Shown here: piece by piece, positions 1 to 12,028 of the stretch
Position numbering within the stretch: the stretch's first letter is position 1
How the letters are laid out: the number at the start of each line of letters is the position of its first letter
Source of the DNA: Brachypterus glaber
Taxonomy: Eukaryota; Arthropoda; Insecta; Coleoptera; Kateretidae
Assembly (NCBI GenBank): GCA_958510825.1
Contig: OY294044.1
Span: forward strand, 38,303,816-38,367,815
DNA: 64,000 nucleotides
Reading direction: 5' to 3'
Program-made: the position numbers and the translations under genes
Notes under the pieces: model-generated
What the model was told of the DNA's origin: nothing
What the model saw: only the letters and a program-made list of their open reading frames with translations
The model's database searches: none

Positions 1-1731
1 AGTCCACTATTATTTTGCATTTCGCTACTTCCCTTATCCGTTGTTCTAAGGAATAATAAAGGATATCACTGCGGCACACCAGGAAACCGAAGGTATAAGG
101 TCACACATCTGTTTTATATGGATGACCTGAAATGCTATGCTTCGGGAGAAAGGGAACTCAATCAAGCCCTTAGAGTAGTGCAGGAGTACACGCATGCTAT
201 CGGAATGGAGTTTGGGGTCAGCAAATGTGCAGTGGTTCATCTCAAGAGAGGACGATGTGCGAATGTTGAGGAAGAAACGCAGCTAGTAGATGGAAGCATC
301 CTACATCAACTTGATGCCGGAGAATCTTATACCTACTTAGGTATGGCTCAAAGCCATACTCAAGAGGTATCCGCTGTTAAAGAGATTCTCCGCGGCAAGT
401 ACAGACACCGGCTTCGACAGATCTGGTCATCAGAGCTATCGGGAAAGAACAAGGTGTCTGCTACTAATATGCTTGCTGTTCCAATCTTGGCCTACTCCTT
501 TGGAGTAATCAAGTGGTCAATAGACGAGCTGCGACAACTCGACATCATCCAAAATCGTCTGTTCCACGACTTTACATCCCTCGTTATCAGGGTGGTCGTG
601 GACTCTTGGGATTGGAGTGTTTACACGACAGAATAGTCCTGGATGGAGCCTGTAAGGTGATCAGGAGTTCAGATCCCCTACTTCGCATGGTTTGTAATCA
701 TGAAAAAGTTGGGGTTGGAGCATATAGTGTAAAATACCTATAAAAATAGGTCCTAGAACGACAATAAACCATTACGATTACAATTTTTATTTAGGGCAGC
801 TACGAAAGCCGCCAATGAACTCGGTCTCACCTTTCACATCCAAAGGAGGATTCAGAATTCGTTAACCGAATTGGATCCTTCTCCATTAAAAGCCCAAGTC
901 AAGTCTGCAGAATCCATGCGACTTCTGCAAGCACATGTGGATAAACCGATGCACGGTCTCTATTTCAAGGCTGTCGAAAACATTGGCTTATCCAAACGAT
1001 TGACTTTCGCATTTTTATACTCTAGTGGGTTAAGGTCAGAGACTGAGGGATTTATAATAGCGTGCCAAGATGGTGTATTTAATACCCTAGTCTACCGTAG
1101 TCGCGTTATGGGTATAGAGGTCCCTGACACAAGTTGCAGGGCGTGTCGAAAGGCGCCGGAGACTTTGATGCACTTACTGTCAGCGTGCTCGACTTATGCC
1201 GTCTCCGCCTATATACGACGACATAACGCGGCCTTGCGGGTGCTTTACTTTCACCTAAGGCACTCGTACGGTATTGACGATACACCCGTACTGCCCTATG
1301 CTCCAGACGATATTGAGTCCGTTGTGGAGAATGAGAGGTGCCGAATTTATTGGAACTACTCATTCTCCACCCTCAGGCAAATAAGATTCAATAAGCCTGA
1401 TGTAGTCCTCCTCGATAAAGATCTTAAGACAATGTTCGTTATTGAATTCTCGGCTCCTGCCGAAACGAACATAGTCTTAAAAGAGGAGGAAAAACGGACG
1501 AAATATCAAGACCTGCTTTTCGAACTCCGTAGGCTCAACCCGGGTTATTCTGTTAAGCTTGTGGTCCTCATTATTGGTTCTCTTGGTGGTACAAGGCAAA
1601 CATTTCTCTCTGCACTTAAGACCATACCGGCATGCTCCAAAAGAGCAGAGCTCTTATCCGGAAATATGCAGAAGGCCGTTATTCTGGGATCACTGAATAT
1701 ACTCAGAGCGCATGACAATCGGACCCAATAA
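1..1731 (+). pseudogene. R4/Dong-like non-LTR retrotransposon, 3' part (RT C-terminus, zinc finger, restriction-like endonuclease)
   Basis: The RT reading frame is open from base 1 and includes the catalytic box FYMDD (ending near 126) and the downstream KCAVVHL segment typical of R2/R4-type RTs. A frameshift lies near 575-590, where the sense passes to another frame ending at 741. About 50 bases at 742-793 do not fit the protein, and the frame from 794 to 1731 carries the rest. That part has a C-x2-C-x8-H-x4-C finger (about 1135-1190) and a restriction-like endonuclease core, KPDVVLLDK (about 1396-1422) followed by EFSAPAE (about 1444). This order, RT then zinc finger then nuclease, is that of single-ORF R4/Dong/R2 elements. 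The 3' end abuts a TAA-type repeat, as known for Dong. The window cuts off the 5' part. It is broken, so not autonomous. Confidence 0.85.
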
Positions 1732-1835
1732 TTACTTACCTCACGGTGTGTGGAGTAGTCATTGGTTTTGCTGGCTCACCTGCTCGTAAAGTCGGAGATA
1801 CGAGCGAGGCCTGACCAGCAGATGCTTTGCGTTAA

Positions 1836-1983
1836 AAAAAAATAATAATAATAATAATAATGATAATAATGATAATAATGATAATAATGATAATAATGAT
1901 AATAATGATAGTAATGATAGTAATGATAGTAATGATAATAATGATAATAATGATAATAATGATAATAATGATAATGATAATAT
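1836..1983. repeat. (TAA)n / (TGATAA)n microsatellite
   Basis: A poly-A run is followed by about seven TAA units and then a long run of TAATGA/TAATGATAG variants. It sits directly at the 3' end of the R4/Dong-like element and may be its target, its 3' tail, or both. Confidence 0.9.
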
Positions 1984-2523
1984 TTATTGTTTAAGAATAT
2001 GTTTACAATAAATATGCAATAATACACTAAAATATCTGGAGATATTTGAACGTGCATATAAAATGGATAATAAAAATACAAAAATACAAAAAAATACAAA
2101 ATGTAAAATACAAAAAACTATACAAATACTAAAATACAAAACTTATATACATCGTATAGGCTAAACTAAAAACTAGACATATACTTAATTAAAATATTAC
2201 GTGAGGGTCAAAACTTAAATATTCCAAAAGTGTTCGTTAAATTATATTAAAAAATATTAAGATATTTTAGAAGTGATAAAGGTAAGTAAAGTAGGATTTA
2301 TTTGAGCTTATAACTTTAAAACGCTAAAATATATTTTTTATTTAAAATAAATTGTTTTTCAAATTTCGATGTAAAAGTGAGCGACGTAGAAAATTCTTAT
2401 AAAAATTGACTTCAGAGCTAAACTTTCTTACCAATATTGTCTGGCTACACCCTTGTTTGTTACTTGACAAAAACTTTTTATTGATACCGTTAGAAAACTA
2501 AATAATTTTGCCACGGAACGAAA
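1984..2523. other. AT-rich non-coding stretch
   Basis: No open frame with coding character, no RNA gene and no clear repeat seen. The first part contains several short AAAATACAAA repeats (2070-2140). Confidence 0.5.
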
Positions 2524-2862
2524 CTAGTGGTTTCTTAAATTAAAATAAATTAAAGATAAGTTTTAAAACCAAAATGCAAAAAGGTAATTGAAACCTAAAA
2601 TTTAAATAAAATTGTAATTATAAATTATAATTATTTATTTAATAAAATTTGACTGAAAATGGCAAAAGTTGGCAACTTTTTTTTATCGTTTATTACTACT
2701 ATAAGTAAAGAAAAAAATTCATAAGATATTGAGTCTGGCAAATGAGGGCACTTTTTGAAATTTAAGATTGTACAATTTTATTTAAATTTTTAGGTTTCAA
2801 TGACTATTTGCTTACTTAAAACCAACTTATCTTTAATTTATTTTAATTTAAGAAACCACTAG
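2524..2862. mobile_element. Palindromic MITE-like element (339 bp)
   Basis: The left end starts CTAGTGGTTTCTTAAATTAA (2524) and its reverse complement ends at 2862. The match continues inward for about 100 bases per arm with a few differences (for example around GGTTTCAATG versus CAATTGAAACC). No coding potential. Target duplication not clear. Confidence 0.7.
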
Positions 2863-3286
2863 GGCTAATATAAGATATTTCTTATACCTGGACAATAAAG
2901 TTCGATTCACGGAATTCTGACGACCTTGAAATGAATATTTTAACTAAAACGGATATAAAACTGTATTTTTAACTTTAATATAAGCTTTATGATATTGTTT
3001 TAAGTTTAGTCCTTTCCTTAAAATCGATGACCTTGAACTACTTTATAGCCTGAATTTCACCTAATTATGACAACATTCTAAAAACCCATATGGTAGAATA
3101 TGGCGTATTGGCTCCGCCATTTTGATTTTTGGTGTTTTAATGGTTATTGCAAAACTGTTAGAATAAAACAAAATTTGGCAAATCAAGAAAGTTTCTCATA
3201 TTAAGATTAAAATTGGTAGGAATGTGAAAATTTGTGATATTATTAGGGAACATAAGTAAAACCTAATTTTAATAAATATTTAAATA
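2863..3286. other. AT-rich non-coding stretch
   Basis: Nothing recognisable. It contains only short open frames without similarity I can recognise. Confidence 0.5.
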
Positions 3287-3288
3287 TA

Positions 3289-4029
3289 CCCAGGTAGCAA
3301 GGGATGTTATATTACAAGAAATTAACATCACTTTTGGGTGTATTTTTAAACTAAATCATAACATCACATAATATTGAAAAATAACATGTATTTAACATCA
3401 CATTTCCAACGTAACACGTGTGACGTGACAACCATGTTATTTAATAACAAATATTTAGCAACACTGTGAATATATCGCATGTCACATATTAACGTGGCTT
3501 TCACGTGAATGTCATGTTATTTTGCTTCTCACCGACGTTCGAAGCAAAAAAATCGATATAAGATGATGTTGATAGAGCAAATTGTTATAAGGAAATTGTA
3601 TACACATTATACGATTTCCAATGGATAGGGGGCTTTGCCGGGTTTCTCAAGACCACGGACACGGATTAAAGGAATATATGTTTCAATCTGTGATTTATTC
3701 AATTACTGATTGATTTTAAATCCGATTTTTTTTATAGGGTTATAGCTTTTTTAATGGTTTTAATTTAGAAAAAGCTAATATCCTAGAATATTATTTAAAT
3801 ATTAAAGTACCAGTAACGGCATCCATAAGATATTAGATATAACAGGAATGTGGATTTATGATGTCACAAACACGTTATTTTCGGGATGTCATTGTGTGAT
3901 GTTATTAGGGGCGGACTTAGGACATCCCCACCATGCTACATTCTTGTTAAATGAGACTACAATCTTAACATCACATGTCACATATTAACGTGGCTTTCAC
4001 GTGAATGTCATGTTATTTTGCTACCTGGG
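3289..4029. mobile_element. MITE with 12-bp terminal inverted repeats and TA duplication
   Basis: The left terminus CCCAGGTAGCAA (3289-3300) is the exact reverse complement of TTGCTACCTGGG (4018-4029). TA flanks both ends (3287-3288 and 4030-4031), as for Tc1/mariner-type insertion. A direct repeat of about 50 bases containing ACGTGGCTTTCACGTGAATG occurs internally (about 3478-3522) and at the right end (about 3976-4020). No transposase frame is present, so it is non-autonomous. Confidence 0.8.
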
Positions 4030-4417
4030 TATGTGTTATTCATGGCCTTATTTGGTATTTATTTAAAAAAAAAACGTAAATAACTTAGGCAGTTTTGCAG
4101 GAGTATTTTAACTAAGACAGTTTTGCAGGAGTATTTATGCAAAAATTTTCAAAAACTTGTTTTTTTGCTTATTTTTTTTGTTTTATGGCGTCTTATGTCG
4201 ATAAAAATTGATTTCATCGCTCGGTCTGTCCGGGAAATCTTGTAAGCACGATAACTTAAGAACGCTTTTACCTAGAGACTTGAAATTCAACATACAGGTA
4301 TGTTACAAAAAGTTCTCGCTCGGGATTGTTTTTGGTATGCGTTGGGGTGGGGCGGGGTAAAAAACAATATTTTTTCCCAAAAACTTAAAAATTGCTATAA
4401 TGGGGGATTTTGAGGAG

Positions 4418-5010
4418 GTTGATAGATTGATAATAGGAGTAGTTTTGGCTAATGATGGAAGTATACAAACATAAATTAAAGAAAAAATAAATGCAGTAAA
4501 CCGGGCGTATTACGCAAACAAAAAAGTACTAACTAACAAAATTCTTACAAAGAATAACAAAATCAGAATATACAAAACAATTCTAAGGCCGATCCTAATT
4601 TACGCGGCAGAAACTATGAACATGACTAAAAAAGAAGAGGAGAAGTTAAGAATAGCAGAAAGAAAAATTGTAAGAAAAATATTAGGTCCAAAAAGAACAA
4701 TAGAAAATATATACAAAAACGAAACAAACCAACAAATCATACAATGCCTAAACGGTAACGACATAGTCAGCAAAATAAAAGAACAAAGGATTAAATGGTT
4801 AGGTCATGTATGGAGAAGCCGTAACACAGTAACGTTTACTATTATGGAATGGCAACCAGTAGGAAAAAAGAGATAAGGAAGACCAAGAACTACGTGGTTA
4901 CAGGAAGTACAAAAAGACTTACAAAACATTGGAGTTAAAATTGGAAAAACAGGACAGGAAATAAAAATGAATGGAGGGAAATCAGCAAAAGAGTCTAATT
5001 AAGAGAAATG
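4418..5010 (+). pseudogene. 5'-truncated non-LTR RT C-terminal fragment inserted in the foldback
   Basis: The frame from about 4418 through 4876 reads as the C-terminal end of a LINE RT: IYKTILRPILIYAAET (near 4569-4614), then ERKIVRKILGP and RIKWLGHVWR. Reading through the stop at 4874-4876, GRPRTTWLQEV follows. These blocks are typical of many insect and nematode LINE C-termini. There is an in-frame stop at the start (after about 4470) and one before GRPRT. It ends in an (ATT)n tail (5083-5123). The flanks TATAATGGGGGATTTTGAGG (4395-4414) and TATTATGGGGGTTTTGAGG (about 5115-5134) look like a target-site duplication. Confidence 0.7.
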
Positions 5011-5355
5011 GGGATTGATCTAACCTAAATATGGATCCAGAAAGCTTTCAAGCGGCTCAATCCCAAATTGGAATGTATAGCCATTATTATTATTATTATT
5101 ATTATATTTATTATTATTATTATGGGGGTTTTGAGGTTTTTGAAACTGAATATGATATTTAAATTATTCTAAATATACCCCCACGGGGGTAAGGGGGTAA
5201 ATATTTTTAAATAGGGAAATCAGCAAAAGAGTCTAATTAAGAGAAATGGGGATTGATCTAACCCAAATATGGATCCAGAAAGCTTTTAAGCGGCTCAATC
5301 CCAAATTGGGATGTATAGCCATTATTATTATTATTATTATTATGATTATTATTAT
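4976..5355 (+). repeat. Duplicated LINE 3' end with ATT tails
   Basis: About 110 bases of 3' UTR (GGGAAATCAGCAAAAGAGTC through ATGTATAGCC) plus an ATT-repeat tail occur twice, at 4976-5123 and from about 5213 to 5373, separated by a foldback subunit. The offset is about 238 bases. This is best explained as a local tandem duplication after insertion. Confidence 0.8.
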
Positions 5356-6734
5356 TATTATTATTATTATTATAATGGGGGTTTTGAGGTTTTTGAAACT
5401 GAATCTGATATTTAAATTATTCTAAATATACCCCTACGGGGGTAAGGTAAATATTTTTAAAGGTTTTCAATATTTTTGTCAACATTGATATAGGGGTTTT
5501 TGGGGACGATGAAACTGAATCTGATAATAAAATATTTCTAACTTCACCCCTGGCGGGTAAGGGGTTATAATTTTTAAATGTTTACAATATTTTCGTGAAA
5601 ATTTGTATATAGGGGTTTTGGGGTTGCTAGAATTGAATATAATAATATCAATTTTCTAACTTCCCCGGTCGAGGGTGAGGGGGTAAATATTTTTAAATAT
5701 TTTCAATATTTTCGTCAAAACTTGTATATGGGGGTTTTCGGGGTCTACGAAAGTAAATGTAATAATAAAAAAAATTTAACTCCACCCCCGGGGGTGGGGG
5801 GTCATTATTTTTAAATATGTACAGTATTTTCTTAAAAATTGGTTTATAGGGTTTTTTAAAGTTGCTAAAATTTTATCTTACAATAAAAAATTCTAACTTC
5901 ACCCTCTGAGGGGTGGGGGTAGTTTTCGTGAAAATTTGTATATAGGGGGTTTTAAAGTCGCTAAAACTGAATCTTACGATTAAAAAAATCAAACTCCGCC
6001 CCCTGAGGGGTGGGGGGTTGCTTTCATTGAAATTTGTATATAGAGGTTCTTAAGGTCGCTAAAACTGAATCTTATAATTAAATACACTGCCCAGTAAAAG
6101 AGCTTTCCCATTTTTTACCTCCGCATGTGAAATGGATTTTTTATTATCAGATTCACTTTCAGCAACCTTAAAACCCCCAATATATCAGTTTTCAAGAAAA
6201 CTACCCCCTCCCATCAAGGGGTGGAGTTATATTTTTTTTACTATCAGATTCACTTTCAGCAACCTCAAAAACCCCAATATACCAATTTTCACGAAAACTA
6301 CCCCCCGCTCCTCAGTGGGTGGAGTTGGAATATCTTTATTATCAATTTCACTTTCAGCACCCTCAAAAATCCCAATATACAAATTTTCACGAAAACTACC
6401 CCCCGCCCCTCAGGGGGTGTAAATAGAAAAAATTTATTATCAGATTCATATTCGTCGACGCCAAAAACCCCTATATGTCCATTTTGACGATAATATTGAA
6501 AATATTTAAAAATATTTACCCCCTCCCTCTGGTGGGGGTAGAGTTAGAATTTTTTATATTAGATTCAATTTCAGCAATCTTAAAAACCCCTTTTAAATTT
6601 TTGTTAAAAAATGTATTTTGCCCCCCTTGCCGCACCTTGTTCAGCAACAACAATCCCGAGCGAGAACTTTTGTTAACATACCTGTATGCCATATTTCAAG
6701 TCTCTAACTTAAAGCGTTCTTAAGTTATCTTACA

Positions 6735-7840
6735 TATGTGACTGGGCTAATTTTAACTTAGCACTCAGGGCAAGTGGATTTTTAAAGAGCACCGTTTGCA
6801 GGTGGATTTTTGTATAACTTAGTACGTTCTGCATGAGTACAAGATTTTTCACTCTGTTTTGTATCAAAGTGAATGATTTTTTCTGCATAAAAAACAGTTT
6901 TAATTATAGATTTATACAAGTATTATACTATTATGCCATTATCTCAATTTTCATAGGGATGTAACTTAGGCAGTTTTGCAAGTGGACTACTCATATATGG
7001 TCTACGTTAATATCCCTAAAGAGAGCCTGTATACCAAATTTGAACAAAATCTAAAAAAAATTTAAAAAATAAACCACCCTAGTGGCGCGGAAATTTTTTT
7101 TTTTCAGGTTTAACACTGTCATATTTGAAATCAGCGGTATCAAAAATACTCGTATGCAAAAATTTAGATTTTTGTCCATATGTTTCCAGAGCGAGGGAAA
7201 CAGAAATGCAAGCCGCAAAAACAGTAGTTTAGTCCAGAGGTGTATACACAATTTTTTGCACGACCACTATTTAAGGTCAGTTTTTAATTTGTTAAAATTT
7301 AATAATATACCTATGTTGAAAATATATTTGAATTTCCAAGTATTTGCAAGTGTGTATTGGATGTCGTCTAGCTAGAAATATTAAAAGAAAACAATTGCCG
7401 CGCGCTATTTTCAATCTTGTCTTGTTAAATTGTATTTTTGTGCTGTAGCATGAACGTAGTTCTTATAAAAGTGGTTATTTAAAATAATAGAAGAAATTAA
7501 ACAAGAAGCAGCAAAAGATGTTACATTAAATGTCAAAATATGCATAAACGTGTTTAGAATTATTTATAAAATTTTAGGTTATGTATCTCATACCTGTAAT
7601 CAACAGTCACAAAACATGGAAAAATAATATTGAAATCTTTAATATATTATTATTTCTATAACATTCATATAGTAAAGTATTATTTACGTTTTTGTTAAAA
7701 AAATAAAAACCATCGAATTTCAACAAGTACCTATTTCATGTTGCCTATGTATAGAAGTCAGCTTGTAGGGTAGATATCAAGGTTGCCATGTTTATTCTCC
7801 CTTGTGTTTAAAACGGCAGGTTTAGTCCTCGTCATTGGAA
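6735..7840. other. AT-rich non-coding stretch between foldback elements
   Basis: No convincing gene. The string TAACTTAGGCAGTTTTGCA at 6962-6980 is a direct copy of 4081-4099, so the 4241-6734 foldback lies between direct repeats of older host sequence. The open frames of 60-100 codons here show no family I recognise. Confidence 0.5.
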
Positions 7841-9104
7841 CGTAAAGGACCCCGCACCAAATACCTAGGAATATTGTTGTCGACAGATTTTTTCCAAAAT
7901 CTAGGAATAGAATCTTTAGGTCATTCTGAATAAAAGTTGTCATGTAAATAAAATCACTAAGTGCCTTTATTTAAAAAATACAGCAGGTGGTAGCTCCGAA
8001 AATCGAAATTTTAAAATCGCGATTTTACGTATTTTTTACCGAAATGACTTATGTATTGGTTTATATGAAGTAGATATATATGTAAAATGATGTGTACCTA
8101 TGTATACTTATGTATTGATTCTTATGTATACCGGCACTTAGTACTACTAAGAGTGTCTTGAAATCTTGAGCCAAAACCAGTAAAAAAAATTTTTCGTCCG
8201 TCTGTCGGTCTGTCTCTGTCTGTCTGTAAACTCAATAACTCCATTTCTAAAAAAGATATCGACAAGCGGTTTTTTGCATATCGTTTCTTATCAAATTTTG
8301 AAGATCTGATTAGATATTGGGGGTAAACAATTGGGGGTAAAGGGGTAAGAATGGGGTAAAACTCCTATTTTTAGCGTTTTTTTGGTTATTTTACTGGTTT
8401 GAACGCCAATATCTCGAAAACAATGTGTTTTAGGAAAAAATTGTTTATAACATTTTTTGAGCAGTTTTAAAATATCGTTTATGTAAGTGCTTAATTAATA
8501 ACATACCATAATAATTAACTTAATTATAACCAAAAAACGCTAAAAATAGGAGTTTCACCCCATTCTTACCCCTTTACCCCCAATTGTTTACCCCCAAAAT
8601 CTAATCGGATCTTCGAAATTCGATAAGAAACGATATGCAAAAAACCAATTGTCGATATCTTTTTTAGAAATGGAGTTATCGAGTTTACAGACAGACAGAG
8701 ACAGACACAGAGACAGACAGACGGACGAATTTTTTTTTACTGGTTTCGGCTCAGGACGGTTTAAAACCACGATAAAGATGAAAAAGCGTGGTTAAAGATT
8801 TTGACTTATTTGGCGAAGATTTCAAGACACTCTTAGTAGTACTAAGTGCCGGTGTAATTAGGTATACATACTACTTCATATAAACCAATACATACGTTCA
8901 TTTTAGTAAAAAATACGTAAAATCGCGATTTTCAAATTTCGATTTTTGGAGCTACCACCTGCTGTATTTTTTAAATAAAGGCACTTAGCGATTTTATGTA
9001 CATGACAACTTTTATTCAGAATGACCTAAAGATTCTGTTCCTAGATTTTGAAAAGATTCTGTCGACAACAAATTTCCTAGGTATTTGGTGCGGGGTCCTT
9101 TACG
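7841..9104. mobile_element. Foldback element, 1.26 kb, arms about 0.6 kb
   Basis: The left end CGTAAAGGACCCCGCACCAA (7841) is the reverse complement of the right end (9085-9104). The inverted match continues nearly to the middle (about 8470), including an AAATCGCGATTTTACGTATT block and a CTGTCTGT/ACAGACAG run (8203-8228 and 8690-8722). The flanks carry TTTAGTCCTCGTC (7821-7833) and TTTAGTCCTGGTC (9106-9118), a possible target duplication just outside the ends. No coding capacity. Confidence 0.8.
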
Positions 9105-9500
9105 ATTTAGTCCTGGTCTCAGTTTATATTTGTTATTCGGCTTTTACACTCTTTTATACTTTGTTTTATTCGTAAATTTGGTGCTAAAACAATTAGCTAT
9201 TGTATGGAAGAGAAAAGGCACTGAAAATTTTGCACTAACTTCTTATTCTTGTAAGTACGTCTGCAGTTGTTTTCTTAAAGTAAATTTTTATGGAGAAATA
9301 ATTTGAGAAAATTTTAACCAAAATCATAACTTTTCCAAATCAGATTGCACAACCTTAATACCGAGATTGAATTTTCTTCCCAACATGTTATTATGCATTA
9401 AATGTTCTGGAAGATTGATTCTGTTCACAAATTACACTGCTTTGATGCGGATAATCACTATTTTAAAACATAAATAACACAACTCTACAAAATTATCTCA
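9105..9500. other. Short non-coding spacer
   Basis: AT-rich; a 73-codon hydrophobic open frame is present but shows no recognisable family. No gene called. Confidence 0.4.
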
Positions 9501-10107
9501 ACTTTTTGCTCTGGGAAACGGAAAGTTGGACCTTATAGAGTTTTTTTCTCCTGAGTCCGAATCTGCTTTCAGAATTTTTCCATCACGTCACAATTTTGCG
9601 GAAAAGTCGTTTATAAACCAAATATGCGCTAAATTAGTCATTTTGGAAAGGCTCTATTTTTGTTATACTGGCAGATTTTTACATAACCATCAAATCAATT
9701 TATAGCTTCAACCTTAAACTATGCTTACATAAAATAAAAAATATGAAAACTTTTAAAATATAGACGTAAGATCAGTTTTTTTAAGCCCCTTATTTTATCC
9801 AAAATCAATGAACTCAACTTTTGTACATGACTGTTCACGTCACTAAGACATCAAAATTGATATGAAAATTTGCAAAATTTATTATTTTTAATTAAAATTA
9901 GTTTAAATGGTTATTTGCATAAACGAAATGTGTTTTTTAGCGTAGATTTTCATGAGGAATTGAATTATTTACTCAGATTTTTTCCATCACGTGCAGATTT
10001 TTAGCAAACCGTGATTTAAAGTTTCCTGCTTTTGTACCATTTTCCGTTTCGGTAGTTTTTTAAGCAACACATTTAAGCGCTACATTAATATATTCATTTT
10101 GATTAAT

Positions 10108-10890
10108 GCAGTTTTTTTTGCGGAATTTAAATATGCAATTAGGTTTTTTCTAACACGTCACAATTTTGTGCAAAAAGCACATAAGTTTCAAAGTTTCGTA
10201 GAAAAGCCGTCTGTTGCAAGTAAATTAGGCCTAAGCTGAATTAATTTAATATGCTCAACTAGGTAAATTATGCTAGTTAATGTAGTTTTTTCTCCCGAAT
10301 TTAAATATGCAATTAGATTTTTTCCAGCACGTCACAGTTTTGCGCAAAAAGCATATAAGTGTCAAATTATAATTTAATAATTTTGATAATTATCGTAGAG
10401 AAGCCGTATTTTGCAAGTAAATTAGGCCTAAGCTAAATTAATTTAATATGCTCAACTAGACTGAACATGCTGGTAAATACAGTTTTTTCTGCCAAATTCA
10501 AATATGTAATCAGATTTTTTTGCTGTACGTAACAATTTTGTGCAAAAAGCGTATACGTTTCAAAATATCGTAAAAAGCTGTCTTTTGCAAGTAAATTAGG
10601 CCTAAACTAAATTAATTTAATATGCTCAACTAAACTGAACATGCTGGTCAATACATTTTTTTCTGCCAAATTCAAATATGTAATCAGATTTTTTGCAGCA
10701 CGTAACAATTTTGCGCAAAAAGCGTATACGTTTCAAAATATCGTAAAAAGCCGTCTTTTTAAAGTAAATTACGCCTAAGCTAATTCTATATAATATGCTC
10801 AGCTAGGTCAAACATGCTGGTTGATGCAGTTTTTTCTGCTGAATTCAAATATGTAATTAGATATTTTTTGCAGCTAACTGAGCATTAGGG
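10108..10890 (+). repeat. Tandem repeat units of about 175-195 bp in the foldback left arm
   Basis: Four successive units contain, in order, CAGTTTTTTCTGCC-like, TTCAAATATGTAAT, GTAACAATTTTGCGCAAAAAG, CGTATACGTTTCAAAATATC, AAGTAAATTAGGCCTAAGCT and ATGCTCAACTA. The right arm has only about two inverted units (about 12880-13190), so copy number changed in one arm after the palindrome formed. Confidence 0.8.
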
Positions 10891-12028
10891 TGGTCGCGAA
10901 AATTCAAATTGAATATACGAATGCTACCTACACAAAAATTTGTTGCCCTTTATGGTAATATGAATTATCCAAAATTTGAAGTCAATCGAAATACGTTAAG
11001 GCACCGCACAGTGGTCCTAAAGTTTTTAAACTTACCCATTTTACGAGCTTCTTTAATTTTAAATTTATAAATTATCAGATTTTGAAATCTTAAACTTTTA
11101 TCAACTAAAATTGTTGCCTAATTTGTGACTATTGCTTACGTAAAATTTAAGGTGGATCACAAGTCGTTTAGAGTTGGTACAAGAACCTTAAACCTCAAAA
11201 AATCCATAATTTTACTAGCTTTTTTTATCCATTTTCTACCCTTGTATCCACATGGTGTAAAAATGTTAACGGACCCTAGTCTGAAATTGTAGACCTATAC
11301 ATGTATATTATATATGCAAAATTTTAGGAGAATCGGAAATAGTTAGCTGGTCGCGCAAGAGCCGTAAATGTTTAAAAATGGACGATTTTAACTCTTTTTT
11401 TACTTTAAAATTAAAAAAATATATATGAGATTTTAAGATTACAAATATTTTTATTTTTTTTTTGCTCTTATACTGGTTTTACTCTTTTTTAGTTTTTATT
11501 TAACTTGAATTTCTAGTTTGTTAGTTTGTTACTATATTAGTTTGTTAGTTAGTTTGTTTGTTAAGCAGGACACCTTAGGTTAATGATAGAAAGCTGAAAT
11601 TTGGTATAGTTATTTATCTTTGAAGACAATACAATATAATAAAATAAAATAATTTCCCCAACCCCCCCTCCTCGTTGGGGAGGTATACCTCTTTTTCAAT
11701 TCTTACCAATATGTTTGTGTAAATTTTGTACTGACGGTTTTTGCACTCACTAGAGCTAAATATAATATTATATATAAATATTTAAATTGCCCCTAGGGGG
11801 TGGGGGTCATTTTTTTAAATATTATATTTAGCTCTAGTGAGTGCAAAAACCGTCAGTACAAAATTTACACAAGCATATTGGTAAGAATTGAAAAAGAGGT
11901 ATACCTCCCCAACGAGGGGTGGGGGGAATTATTTTATTATATTGTATTGTCTTCGAAGCTAAATAACTATACCAAATTTCAGCTTTCTATCATTAACCTA
12001 AGGTGTCCTGCTTAACAAACAAACTAAC

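Larger units (their letters stand above)
4241..6734. mobile_element. Foldback element built of about 115-120-bp subrepeats
   Basis: The outer arms are inverted copies: 4241-4340 (key string GATAACTTAAGAACGCTTT, then CTCGCTCGGGATTGTT) matches the complement of 6643-6734. Between them lie G-rich to AT-rich subunits of roughly 115-120 bases, each with a run of about five G, an AAACTGAATCT-like block and a CCCC-GGGG hairpin. They run in one orientation at about 5120-6100 and in the opposite orientation at about 6130-6640. The left arm is lengthened by an inserted RT fragment and its duplicated 3' end. Open frames here are low-complexity translations of the subrepeats, not genes. Confidence 0.75.

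Noticed and set aside
1836..1983. CRISPR-like array at the TAATGA repeats
   Set aside because: There are no spacers; it is a simple microsatellite in eukaryotic DNA.
1776..2099. 107-codon minus ORF rich in Tyr-His repeats
   Set aside because: It is a translation of the TAATGA/TAATAA microsatellite, not a gene.
6132..6723. Overlapping plus ORFs of 80-96 codons with repeated PPNIPIF-like peptides
   Set aside because: They are translations of the inverted subrepeats of a foldback element, in several frames at once.
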